The position numbers and the translations under genes are program-made. The notes beneath the pieces were generated by a model that saw only the letters and a program-made list of their open reading frames with translations, was not told the DNA's origin and searched no databases. 64,000 nt of DNA from Oscillatoria sp. CS-180. GTDB taxonomy: Bacteria > Cyanobacteriota > Cyanobacteriia > Phormidesmidales > Phormidesmidaceae. This document shows positions 45,514-55,000 of this stretch, in pieces; position 1 is the first letter of the stretch, and each line of letters begins with the position of its first letter. Location: positions 1 to 64,000 of the forward strand of contig NZ_JAQMUB010000032.1 of the NCBI RefSeq assembly GCF_028330965.1. The letters are read 5' to 3'.

Positions 45514-46288
45514 AAAGACACGCTCCAACAGATCAAATGTCTGGACAAAAAATACTCAACCCTGCTGATAGTAGTATCCTCCACATGACATAAAAGTTAT
45601 CCAAAGACCACTACTGTAGGAATAAACTTTTTGACAAGCTGGATGGTCTTTTTGTTTCTGTTATGCAGGGTTTCCCTAGAAAACCTATGAGTGAACTTGA
45701 TAATCGTTCATTGAGGAATATCTACAGTCCTAGCGGATGCTAATCCTGACCGGATCAGCCGTGAGTTCAGCTAATGTTTGGATCTGTCCTCTAGCCTCGC
45801 TCGGCATTAGGTTAAAGGTCCAAATACAGCTTTCGACATTTAAGCTTGGACTTTGCTCTTTTGGGTCTGTGCTCGTAGGGACTTCATAAATAATTTGTAT
45901 TTCCCTTTAAAGTCGTAACGTTAAAGACCCTGTTTGGAACCCACGACATCAAAATTACGTCTACGCCAAGATCTCAGTCATTTCAAAAAAAACTGAACTT
46001 GTAAGTTAATTGACCCTTGAAATCTGTGCGATCGCTAACATAATTCATTCATTATCTTGATAGCTTGAACGGGACGACCCGCTCTATTAATAAGCAATAG
46101 AGCGGTGTTGAAGCTGATTAATAAATTGTTTTTGAAGAATATCTCTTCCCTACAGGTCAAATGCTTTTTTAAAGGTCAGACTTGAAGAAATATAGCCTCG
46201 TCTCCTCAATCACTGTTTGGTTATGTCATCCCTCTAGGGGTTTGCTAGAGTATCGAAGCCAATCGTTCTGTCAGTTTTTTAAACCATT
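45514..46288. other. Long intergenic region, possible non-coding RNA
   Basis: In 775 bp I find no plausible ORF. The region is AT-rich and separates two divergent genes. It holds one perfect stem-loop (46079-46105, separate entry). Its length exceeds what two promoters need, so an unannotated small RNA is possible, but I see no known family motif. Confidence 0.5.
46079..46105. promoter_or_regulatory. Perfect 10-bp stem-loop in the long gap
   Basis: CCGCTCTATT pairs with AATAGAGCGG around the 7-nt loop AATAAGC. No T-run follows on the plus strand. It lies about 185 nt before the DUF3352 gene and could be part of its leader or of a small RNA. Confidence 0.5.
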
Positions 46289-48148
46289 ATGGTCTTTAAA
46301 GAAAAACCACCCCTCGTTGTCACGATCGGCACAGCGCTTCTTCTGATTGGTGCAGGCGCACTGACTTATTTCGGTTTGCGCTGGCGATTAGCGCGCATTC
46401 AAGGACTGCCCTTAGGCGCTCGTGCTGTTCCCCAGGTTGCGATCGCGGCTGTTACGCTCTCCACAGATACAGAACAGTGGCGACAACTGCGGCAATTTGG
46501 CACACCTGAAACGCAGACTACTTTTGATCAACAGCTGGCAGATTGGCGCGATCGCTGGTTTGTTCCGTATGGAATTTCTTTTACAGAAGACATTGAACCT
46601 TGGGTCGGACCAGAGGTCACAGTTGCTTGGGTGTCAGGCTCTGAAACAGCAACGGAAGATGGCTCAAATCCTGTTGAGCTTGGAGGGCAACAGCGAATGT
46701 TGTTGCTGCCTATCGAAGATCCTGAAGAGGCTCAGATTTATGCAGACTCGCTACCAATAGCCTCCGAATCAGCGGAGCAGATTGAGTATCGGGGGGTTGT
46801 GCTACAGCAGTTTCTACCCACCACTGGAGACGACAATGAAGCTGTTCTCGTAGGACTATTAGGGACTCAGCTGATTCTAGTTGCAGAAGATGAGTTAGTT
46901 GCTCAAAAGGCGATCGATGCCTATAAAGGCGGTAAAAATTTGGCTGATCTAGCAGGCTATCGCCGGTCTTTTGAGCACATTGGGACGTCTCAAGCGTTTG
47001 GCAAGCTCTACTTGAACATTCCTGCTGCTGTAGAGCTATTAGCCCAGTCGTCGCAGCCAGCACTCCCTTCCACACTCATCGAAAGTTTCCAAGACAGTCG
47101 TGGATTAGCTGCAACTGTCACGCTGGAATCTCAGGGATTGCAAATTCGCAGTACGAGCTGGTTAGGAGCCGATAGCGATTTAGCCTATGTTGACACCAAT
47201 ATCCCGTCTCAACTACCGCAGTACCTGCCCCGTGAGACGTTAGTGCTAGCTTCCGGTGGGAACTTTCAACAGTTTTGGCAGGACTTAGGCGATCGCCGTA
47301 ACTGGGGTGCTTTCACAGCGCTCGATCCCGATAATCTTGCTCTAGCTTTACAAGGCAGTACAGGACTGACGTTGGAAAATGACCTCCTGCCTTGGATGGG
47401 AGGAGAATTTGCCTTGGCGCTAGTTCCGCCTCCAGTTCCAGAATCCCAGGACGATGAAGAAATCGATTTGCCAACACCGGGATTAGCAACCCTAGTGCAG
47501 GTGAGCGATCGTCTCCAAGCAGAGCAAGCCTTTGCCAAACTAGATGAAGTTATCGAAAACCGATATCGCTTCACTATCAGCGATGAACCTGCGGGAGATA
47601 TTGAACTGAGTAAATGGACGTCTCCCTTTGAGTCCCTCACGCTGACCCGGGGTTGGCTTGAAAGCAGTATTGCTTTTCTTACGGTTGGTGATGGCACCGA
47701 AGACGCCCTGATTCCAAAACCACGTCGTTCTCTTGCCAAAGCGCCTCTATTTCAACTCACGACAGGGGATGCTCCTTATCCCAACAGTGGTTATTTCTAC
47801 ATCAATCTGGAAGCGATCAATCAAGCAGACGAAAATTTGTTCTTGCCTGCTCTGTCAGTCGAAAATCAAGGGGTCTTGAAGGCAATCCAAGCGCTGGGAG
47901 TTACTGCTACCGTTTTAGATGAGCAGCGACTCCGCTATGATCTCTATCTAGCCTTGAAGCGAGGCAACCGCCCAGGCCCTCTACCCAGCACTGAATCAAC
48001 AGAATCATCTGAAGAAACCGTTTCGGACGAAGCGGCTCCCCTAGAGTCAGCCCCTGAAGAATCGCCTTCAGATCAAGAAACATCAGAAACAGGAGAAACC
48101 TCTCCTGAAACTTCCCCTGACACTTCTCCTAGTGATTCTGGGGAGTAA
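46289..48148 (+). CDS. DUF3352 family membrane-anchored protein
   Basis: The protein has 619 residues. One N-terminal transmembrane helix (about 10-29; VVTIGTALLLIGAGALTYFG) anchors it, and the rest should be periplasmic or lumenal. The DUF3352 region runs to about residue 560 (VAIAAVTLSTDTEQWRQLRQFG; WVGPEVTVAWVSG; LDPDNLALALQGSTGLTLENDLLPWMGGEFALALVPP), followed by a Ser/Glu/Thr/Pro-rich disordered tail (about 565-619). The function is unknown, and the family is found mainly in cyanobacteria. No obvious ribosome-binding site precedes the ATG. Confidence 0.85.
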   Translation: MVFKEKPPLVVTIGTALLLIGAGALTYFGLRWRLARIQGLPLGARAVPQVAIAAVTLSTDTEQWRQLRQFGTPETQTTFDQQLADWRDRWFVPYGISFTEDIEPWVGPEVTVAWVSGSETATEDGSNPVELGGQQRMLLLPIEDPEEAQIYADSLPIASESAEQIEYRGVVLQQFLPTTGDDNEAVLVGLLGTQLILVAEDELVAQKAIDAYKGGKNLADLAGYRRSFEHIGTSQAFGKLYLNIPAAVELLAQSSQPALPSTLIESFQDSRGLAATVTLESQGLQIRSTSWLGADSDLAYVDTNIPSQLPQYLPRETLVLASGGNFQQFWQDLGDRRNWGAFTALDPDNLALALQGSTGLTLENDLLPWMGGEFALALVPPPVPESQDDEEIDLPTPGLATLVQVSDRLQAEQAFAKLDEVIENRYRFTISDEPAGDIELSKWTSPFESLTLTRGWLESSIAFLTVGDGTEDALIPKPRRSLAKAPLFQLTTGDAPYPNSGYFYINLEAINQADENLFLPALSVENQGVLKAIQALGVTATVLDEQRLRYDLYLALKRGNRPGPLPSTESTESSEETVSDEAAPLESAPEESPSDQETSETGETSPETSPDTSPSDSGE

Positions 48149-48236
48149 ATAGTTCCCAGCAGTAGCCATTCTTCAGCGATGATAGTGATAGAGGCGTGAT
48201 GAGCTAGTGGTTTAAGTCTCTGAGGATGACACTGAT

Positions 48237-49016
48237 ATGACAGTGCGGGTAAACCAATTTTTTGACTGGAAGCAGCAAGGTCGGCCTGTGGCGGTGCTGA
48301 CTGCTTGGGACTTTATGTCAGGACGTATTGCTGATCAAGCAGGTGCCGATATTGTGTTGGTCGGCGATTCTCTTGCAATGGTTGCTTTAGGGTACGAAAC
48401 AACTCTGCCGTTGACGTTTGAGGAAATGCTGCACCATGCTAAAGCAGCCCGCAGAGGCGTTGACCAGGCACTCTTTGTGGTGGACTTACCCTTTTTGAGC
48501 TATCAGGTCGATATCAGCGGGGCGATGCGCTCAGCAGGACGCATGTTGAAAGAAGCGGGTGCTCAGGCCGTCAAAGTAGAAGGGGGATACCTGCGCATGG
48601 CGCAGACTATCGAAGCGCTGGTAGAGTCAGGCATTCCTGTGATGGGCCATGTCGGATTGACTCCGCAGTCGGTTAATCTCATCGGGGGGTTTCGCAAACA
48701 GGGTAAGTCACCTGAAGCAGCCGATCGCATCCTACAGGAAGCGATCGCGATTGAGAAAGCAGGTGCATTTTCCATCGTATTGGAACATATCCCCGCTGAA
48801 CTGGCAAAAACAATTACAGAAACGTTGACCATCACCACAATCGGCATTGGTGCTGGTCAACATTGTGACGGTCAGGTTCTCGTTACTGCTGATGTTCTTG
48901 GGTTATCAGACTGGCAACCACCTTTCGCCAAACGCTACGTCGATCTGCAAGAGGCAGGTGTGGATGCTGCCAGACAATTTTGTGAAGATGTGCGATCGCA
49001 GGCTTTCCCTCTCTAA
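48237..49016 (+). CDS. panB: 3-methyl-2-oxobutanoate hydroxymethyltransferase
   Basis: PanB makes ketopantoate from alpha-ketoisovalerate and 5,10-methylene-tetrahydrofolate, the first committed step of pantothenate/CoA synthesis. The 259-residue length is typical. Metal and substrate motifs are present: [59 protein letters not shown] and the [21 protein letters not shown] segment. GAGG lies 12 nt before the ATG. The folded TIM barrel is cytosolic. panC is not adjacent. Confidence 0.96.
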   Translation: MTVRVNQFFDWKQQGRPVAVLTAWDFMSGRIADQAGADIVLVGDSLAMVALGYETTLPLTFEEMLHHAKAARRGVDQALFVVDLPFLSYQVDISGAMRSAGRMLKEAGAQAVKVEGGYLRMAQTIEALVESGIPVMGHVGLTPQSVNLIGGFRKQGKSPEAADRILQEAIAIEKAGAFSIVLEHIPAELAKTITETLTITTIGIGAGQHCDGQVLVTADVLGLSDWQPPFAKRYVDLQEAGVDAARQFCEDVRSQAFPL

Positions 49017-49038
49017 CAAATCGCTCCGTTCAAAATTT

Positions 49039-49905
49039 CTATACCGAAGCAAGTTCAGGACGTGCGGCCATTGTTCCAGGCACAGTATTTGCAGTGCAAT
49101 AAACTTCAGCAGAATTATTCGGACTCTCAATCAGCTTGATTTTGTGCAGACTTGCCCCGGTTTGAGCGATCGGATCGCGCAGCAGGTCTCGAATATGAAC
49201 CGCAATGTTTTCAGCTGTGGGAACAACTTTCTCAAAGTAAGGAATGTCCTTGTTCAAAAAAGTGTGATCAAACGGTTCGACAACGTGCTGGGCGATCGCG
49301 GTCTGCAATTCTTCCAAGTCTGCGATCATACCCGTACGTGAATCAACCTCACCCTTGACAGTGACTTCCAGATGATAGTTATGGCCGTGCCCATTAGGTC
49401 GAGCACACTTGCCGTAGATCTCAACATTTTCGTCATAGCTGAGAGTGGGCAAGGCGAGCCGATGAGCGGCGCTAAAGTGAGTGCTAATCGTGAGATACGC
49501 TTCCATTCCGTTACCTGTGTAGTCAGCCCAAAGCTCAGGATGTTCAAACAATTGAATCTTGATGATAGGAAGATGAGGTGATAAGCGCTGCCAAATCACC
49601 TGGGCCAGATATTCCGTCGTTGGCAGAGTGTCTTGAAACTCCGGCCAAACGTCATTGAGATAGGAAAAATCCAGCTGGCTTGTAACTTCCTGCTTAATAA
49701 CCTTCTTAACATCAGACAGGTTAAGAACCATGCCGTATTGATCGAGTTCTCCCAGCATAGATACATACAAAACATAGTTATGTCCGTGCCCAGGAGCGCG
49801 TGTGCAAGGACCAAACTTTGCTTGGTTTTCGGCTTCGCTCAGCTCTGGCAACCAATACCGATGGCTAGCTGAGAACTGTGCTCGACGATTAATGATGCAT
49901 TCCAT
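49039..49905 (-). CDS. Tandem-domain 6-carboxytetrahydropterin synthase-like protein (QueD/PTPS fold)
   Basis: The protein has 288 residues formed by two fused QueD/PTPS domains (about 1-132 and 134-275). Each has its own zinc and catalytic motif: C-TRAPGHGHNY in the first and C-ARPNGHGHNY in the second. Each also has its own first zinc histidine (FSASHRYWLP and FSAAHRLALP) and an Asp-type partner (LDFSYLNDVW and FDHTFLNKDIPYFE). Canonical QueD is a single domain of about 120-140 residues working in queuosine/7-deazaguanine synthesis. The fused form resembles other cyanobacterial homologues. It is convergent with panB. Confidence 0.88.
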   Translation of the reverse strand: MECIINRRAQFSASHRYWLPELSEAENQAKFGPCTRAPGHGHNYVLYVSMLGELDQYGMVLNLSDVKKVIKQEVTSQLDFSYLNDVWPEFQDTLPTTEYLAQVIWQRLSPHLPIIKIQLFEHPELWADYTGNGMEAYLTISTHFSAAHRLALPTLSYDENVEIYGKCARPNGHGHNYHLEVTVKGEVDSRTGMIADLEELQTAIAQHVVEPFDHTFLNKDIPYFEKVVPTAENIAVHIRDLLRDPIAQTGASLHKIKLIESPNNSAEVYCTANTVPGTMAARPELASV

Positions 49906-50162
49906 GTTGCTGCGATGCTAATTATTGCATTCTGTAAAGATGCCTTTCCCAGCATAGTCTAAAGGACTGCAACTGTGAGTTGAGGCTCGGATTTTATTGG
50001 TGGGATCGAAGGGCTTTATCTATCGAGCGATTCAATGCCCCAATCTATCAAAAGATAGAACTTTGAGTCTGTGATTTCTCTGAATATCGCTCGACAGGTC
50101 CAAATAAACTGACTTCTGGCTCTTTCTGTCACAGAATACTCTGTGACTTTTAATTTCATGAG

Positions 50163-50191
50163 TTGATGACATAGGTCAAAAACAGTATAGT
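50163..50191 (+). promoter_or_regulatory. Predicted sigma70-type promoter of the DUF4278 gene
   Basis: TTGATG and TATAGT are separated by exactly 17 bp. Transcription would start near 50198, giving a leader of about 140 nt. The rest of the 435-bp gap 49906-50340 contains no recognisable gene. Confidence 0.5.
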
Positions 50192-50340
50192 GAGATACAG
50201 ATATGAGAAGTCGTTCATCTCAGCTAAAGTTTGCATCTTGTCCCTGTGTGGACACGGCCTGAGACGGAAGTAAGGTATGACCTGAAGGAACGCGCCTCTT
50301 TACCTGTTGAACTAAACGATCTCACATTTGGAGGCGAGAT

Positions 50341-50754
50341 ATGAAACTTTGTTATCGTGGCGTTGAGTACGATTACACTCCCCCGGTTCTGGAAGTATCT
50401 GAAAGCGAAGTATTAGGTAGCTATCGTGGCCGCCCTCTTCGGTTTGCTTACGTGAAGCATGTTCCCTTTCCTCAATCTGAGGCAAACCTGACATTCCGCG
50501 GTGCAAATTACCATACCAATCGTCATGGTGAGGTTGAGGCGGTTGTTCAAGTGAAGCAAGCTCCCCAAGAACCTCAGTTCAAGCCTGTCTTCGATTCCAT
50601 GGCGGCGGCTCGACGGACTCTACTGCAAGAGTCTGCACGCGCACATCAGGAAAGCATGAGACGCTCTCTTGAGCGTCGTCTTCAGGTGGCTCAAACCCAG
50701 GGAAATGCAGTTCTCGTTCGTCAATTGGAAGCCGAAATGCATCAGCTTGCTTAG
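50341..50754 (+). CDS. DUF4278 domain protein
   Basis: This 137-residue protein has GGAGG 6 nt before the ATG. The first ~70 residues carry two short DUF4278-like beta motifs, KLCYRGVEYDYTPP and LTFRGANYHTNR. The C-terminal part is an Arg/Gln-rich helix (RRTLLQESARAHQESMRRSL...) predicted to form a coiled coil. DUF4278 proteins are small, abundant and nearly restricted to cyanobacteria; no biochemical role can be read here. A strong terminator follows, so this is a single-gene unit. Confidence 0.8.
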   Translation: MKLCYRGVEYDYTPPVLEVSESEVLGSYRGRPLRFAYVKHVPFPQSEANLTFRGANYHTNRHGEVEAVVQVKQAPQEPQFKPVFDSMAAARRTLLQESARAHQESMRRSLERRLQVAQTQGNAVLVRQLEAEMHQLA

Positions 50755-50842
50755 AGGTGCTGCTTGAGACTGAGCGTGTTGAGCTTACTTGAGGAATGAC
50801 TCACTCGTCTGTTTGAAAATTTAACGCTGCTTGAAGCTGAAG

Positions 50843-50872
50843 AAAAGGGTGTACTGCTAAGTGCACCCTTTT
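50843..50872. terminator. Bidirectional terminator between the DUF4278 and RAYT genes
   Basis: AAAAGGGTGTAC pairs with GTGCACCCTTTT (12 bp including one T-G) around TGCTAA. The A/T tracts at both ends allow use by both convergent genes. Confidence 0.85.
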
Positions 50873-50958
50873 CTGTATGTCAATACTGAACAATTTTGAG
50901 GCTTGCAGCTATGACGATTCAGGATGGAATGTGGCTTTAGCCATCCGGTGCAGCGACA

Positions 50959-51471
50959 CTACAGCGCTGGATGTCTGTGCAGCATTTGTCTTACCCGAGT
51001 TAGCACTGCATTATCAGGGATGAAGCGCTCCTGATAGCTGCGTTGCCAAATAGCGCTACCAGGAGCGTTTCTGACCAGATTGATCCGTTTTGCTGCGGCT
51101 GCCTTGTAGCTGGCAACAAAGAAAGAGAGTTGTCGGGGCTTATGGCTGTTTCTGTTGTACTGGCGCGTTATCGTCGGCTCATCAATATTGACGATTCCTT
51201 CCAAACGATTGGGTAAAACGAGCCACTCATCAATGCTCAACTCAGGGTAAGTCTGGGCTGATCGCAACCATTCATCTGCTGCTACCTTGCCAAGGCTATT
51301 AAGTTCCAGACGTGCGTCCTCAATATCACCAAACAGTGATTCGCGATTGTACGTGTAGAGCTTGATTAAGTAATAGCTCGATCGCTTAAAGCGTGTCTTT
51401 CCATACCTAGGACCAAGAGATGGAACGACTTGAAGCGTGTTAGAAGGATCTTGTTTCAAAGGACTTCTCAA
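50959..51471 (-). CDS. RAYT-like (Y1 transposase family) protein lacking the HUH motif
   Basis: The protein has 170 residues and is clearly related to REP-associated tyrosine transposases: YYLIKLYTYNRESLFG, AADEWLRSAQTYPELSIDEWLVLPN, SFFVASYKAAAAKRINLVRNAPG and IWQRSYQERFI. In active members the pattern PNHFHGI supplies the HUH metal ligands; here the site reads P-N88-R89-L90-E91-G, so both histidines are gone. The candidate catalytic Tyr is Y146. It is therefore probably inactive as a transposase, perhaps a decaying or repurposed copy. It lies beside a 17-bp palindrome. Confidence 0.8.
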   Translation of the reverse strand: MRSPLKQDPSNTLQVVPSLGPRYGKTRFKRSSYYLIKLYTYNRESLFGDIEDARLELNSLGKVAADEWLRSAQTYPELSIDEWLVLPNRLEGIVNIDEPTITRQYNRNSHKPRQLSFFVASYKAAAAKRINLVRNAPGSAIWQRSYQERFIPDNAVLTRVRQMLHRHPAL

Positions 51472-51581
51472 AATAGTTTCCTAATTTATGTCGCTCAATC
51501 CATCGGTCTTAGACTTGTAAGGGAAATCTGAGACATTGTTGGATTAGGCGTCAAGATGTTTAAGACGAATAATTTCAAACT

Positions 51582-51621
51582 TTGCAGCTATAGAGTCTAT
51601 CTAGAGACTCTATAGCTGCAA
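51582..51621. repeat. Perfect 17-bp palindrome with 6-nt loop
   Basis: TTGCAGCTATAGAGTCT and AGACTCTATAGCTGCAA pair over 17 bp around ATCTAG. It lies 111 bp upstream of the RAYT-like gene and about 400 bp downstream of the beta-helix gene, with no T tract on either side. It could be a REP-like element, a terminator remnant or a protein-binding site. The rest of 51472-52015 is AT-rich without genes. Confidence 0.7.
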
Positions 51622-52015
51622 TTTCGCTCCCTGTCATTGTCCTGCATTTGGTGCATGGGCACCTGCGTAATTTCTGCGAAACAGTGTTGTCTCAGGAGGA
51701 AGGTTTTCTAGTGAAATCTTAGGAAAATCCAACTTTTTGAGATGCTCTATAGAAACGATTGACTTGTTTTCATTGGTGGTACAGTCTATTTTTCTATGGG
51801 ACCTTTAAAGCGGAATTGTGGCTTAAAAATGCCATGAATCCAGTATCTTTTTAGCTTAATATGTATATTTGAAAACATATAATCACATTAATTGGCTAGT
51901 GAAAATAGGTGTGATTCCCTTACGGCAATAGCATTTTTTTGCCTTTTGAAAACTAAATTCTGATGTTCACAATGTGTCTCTAAAGAAAACCAAGAATGAT
52001 TCTTGTGGCACATCC

Positions 52016-55000
52016 TCAAGGACACTCACCTGTCCCTGATGTTCCATCCGTTGCGCCGGCATTATTAATTTGCTGAAATGTATTGTTGTTTAGTGGATTG
52101 ATCTGCGGCAAATCAACAATCTGTAAAACGCTGCTGCCAGAGACAAAGAAGTTGCCGTCAAAACTAGCGCTATCAATGCTGATGTTATTTCTGACTACAG
52201 CGCATAGTGGGGTCGTTTCATTCTCGTTTCCAAGACTCACGGCAGTAACTGATGTTTCCAGTCGATTGGCTTCAACCGTTAGCGTTGATAGCTGACTGGT
52301 ATCGTCAGCGAAGGCAAACACACCCGCATCCCCTACCGTTTGAGTTGCGTTATTGCTGATAGTGGCAGTATCCACTCTGCCCCCATCCACCGCAAAAACT
52401 CGCAAACCGTCTTCTGCAATTTCCGAGAGCTGGTTGCCGCTCAGTTCTACGTCTGGGAGTTGTCCCTCTGTTTGGGCAAATGCGACTATTCCATCTGAGG
52501 CGATCGCCTCTAACTGATTGTCGCTAACTCGAACTTGCTCAATTTGACCGTTATTAGCAGCAAATACTTGAACGCCTGTCTCTGTTGTTTCACTAATTTG
52601 GTTTGCCTCAATGTCCAGCGTAGACAATTGACCTTCACCATCGACAAAGACTTGAATGCCTTCGCGCCCAACTTGATTGAGTTGATTGCCCGCTAGCGCT
52701 GCTTGGTCTATCTGGCTTTGACCCTGGGCGAACACAAGAATGCCGCCTCCATCAATACCTTGAAGCTGATTGTTTTGCAGGGTTGCGGTTCCGATTTGGC
52801 TACGTCCATCCGTAAATACCTGCAAGCCTGTGCCGCCAATCTCGGCAAGCTGATTGGATTGAATGAGGCTACTATCCAAGCTAGACCCGTTATCGGCAAA
52901 AACGAGAATACCGTTGTCTCCGATCGCCCCTCCTGTCCCAATCACAGATTCCTCCACAATGGCAGTGGTCACTTGACTGCCGTTATCCGCAATGAGTAAC
53001 ACACCATTCTGACCTGCCGTTATGACTTGTCCACCGCTGAGAATCGCTGACAAAAGCTGACTGCCGTTGTCTGCTTGCATCAGGATGCCGTTAGCACCTG
53101 CTGACGCCACTGCCGATTGACTGATAGTGGCCGTGGTGATTTGAGAACCGCTGTCAGCCTGTACCAATAAGCCATTGGCTTCTGCCTGTGCTACCTGGAC
53201 ATTGGTTACCATGGCTGTTTCAACTTGAGAGCCGTTTTGAGCTGAGATCAACAGTCCGTTGCCGTTGGCATTCATGACGGTGGAATCATTGATGATCGCC
53301 GTGCCCAGAACACCCCCATTGTCTGCTAGGGCAAGAAGCCCATTACGCTCAACTGTTCCAATTTCGGCAGCTTCGATGATAGCGATTTCAATCACACCGC
53401 CCCGATCTGTCAAAATAGCTAGTCCGTTTGCTGCTACCCCTTCAACCGACGTGCGCACCGCCTCGACAGATTGGATCTGCCCCCCATTGTCTGCTAGGAA
53501 CAGGATCCCGTTACTGCCGCTCTGTGCGATCGCTCCGTCCGTCAGTGTGGTTCTCCCAATTGCCCCGGCGTTGTCCGCTAGAACCAAAACGCCATTACTA
53601 TCAACCTCAACCGCATCCAAATTGGCAAGCGTTAACCTATCGACCGTACTGCCAGTATCTGCAAGGATGAAGAGGCCATTCTCGCCAGCATCAACGACCT
53701 GAGATTGATTAATAACCAGGTCTGACAGCTGACTTTCACCCGTCGTCAAAACTGCAATGCCGTTTTCTTCAGCGTCACTGACCTGATTATCATTCAGCGT
53801 CAGTAGCGAGAGCTGACTACTATCAGCTAAGCGAACCAAAATGCCATTTGCGTCCGTGGTAGCGACTTCGTTCTGAGCAATATCCGCTGTCTCGATCGCC
53901 TGACCGGAGAGATTCAGCAGAATACCGTTTTGACTAACGGCTTGGACTTGGTTTTGCCGAACTGAAACCTCTCCGTCTACCCGATTCAGCAAGATACCAT
54001 TGCGGGCTGTTGAAACCCGATTATTGTCGAGGCTAATGGTGGTTACGTCGTTGGCTTGAATGCCGTCTTGGTCTAATCCTGGTGTAACAGCAAATCCTGA
54101 GAGGCGAGTGCGATCGCCCAGCACAATGGTTTCTGGTACCGTTGGATGGTCTCCAGTGCCTGAACCCGGCAGATCAACCGTCCCAAACTGAGTCTCGACT
54201 GGGTGCACAACCACTGTCGAGAGGACTTGCACGCCGTCTAAGATCGTGAACCCTGATGTCAAGTCTCCTGGCTGCACGAAGACAATATCACCGTCAGCAA
54301 CTACGGTCATGGCTGAAGAGACTTCTCCAAAGGGATCGCCAAAGCTGCCGTCTCCCCCTTCCCCAACCTGTGGTTGTACGTGCTGAAACCGATAGGTTTG
54401 CCCTGTCGTCGGGTTTAGGGCTGCTAAGTTTTGATCGTCCGTCACAATCCAAATGGGCATAGTGCGCTGAACAGGTCGACCTAGCGCAGTGATACCAGGA
54501 TGCTCGCTCTCTGGGGCAGTTCCACCCCAGCTCAGGCCCGTTTGCAGTAAAACTTGAGTGCCCGAATATTCATCATGCTGGAGGCCCAGTCGCAGATTGA
54601 ACGTATCAGAAGGATTGATGCCGAGCCCAGCCCGACCCCCCAGAATACTCTCGACGTCAGGATGCCCGTAGTAGTAGAGTCCACCGAAAGCGCTCAGCGG
54701 TCCTAAACGACCCAAATCGGCAATCGCTCCGCCAATTTCAATATCCGCTCCGGCCATAGCAACTTGCCGAGTGGTCGGAAAGACAAGACGATTGCCCTGA
54801 AAGAAGGGCGCACCTGTCCGAGTCATGTCGGTCGTGCGATCGCCTACAGGAATATAGACGTTGCCGCGAAATTCCCAATCTTCACCAATGCGGTCAAAAC
54901 CAGCACCGATTTGGTAAAAAGTTTGGTCATCTGTTCCCTGAACGTCGAATCCTAGGTAGCCGCCCAATACCGCTTGCTGATCTGAGGTCAAGGCCCGATA

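Noticed and set aside
52240..54066. CRISPR-like array suspected because of regular DNA periodicity of about 84 bp.
   Set aside because: The periodicity is the 28-codon protein repeat inside an intact ORF, with no conserved palindromic repeat or unique spacers.
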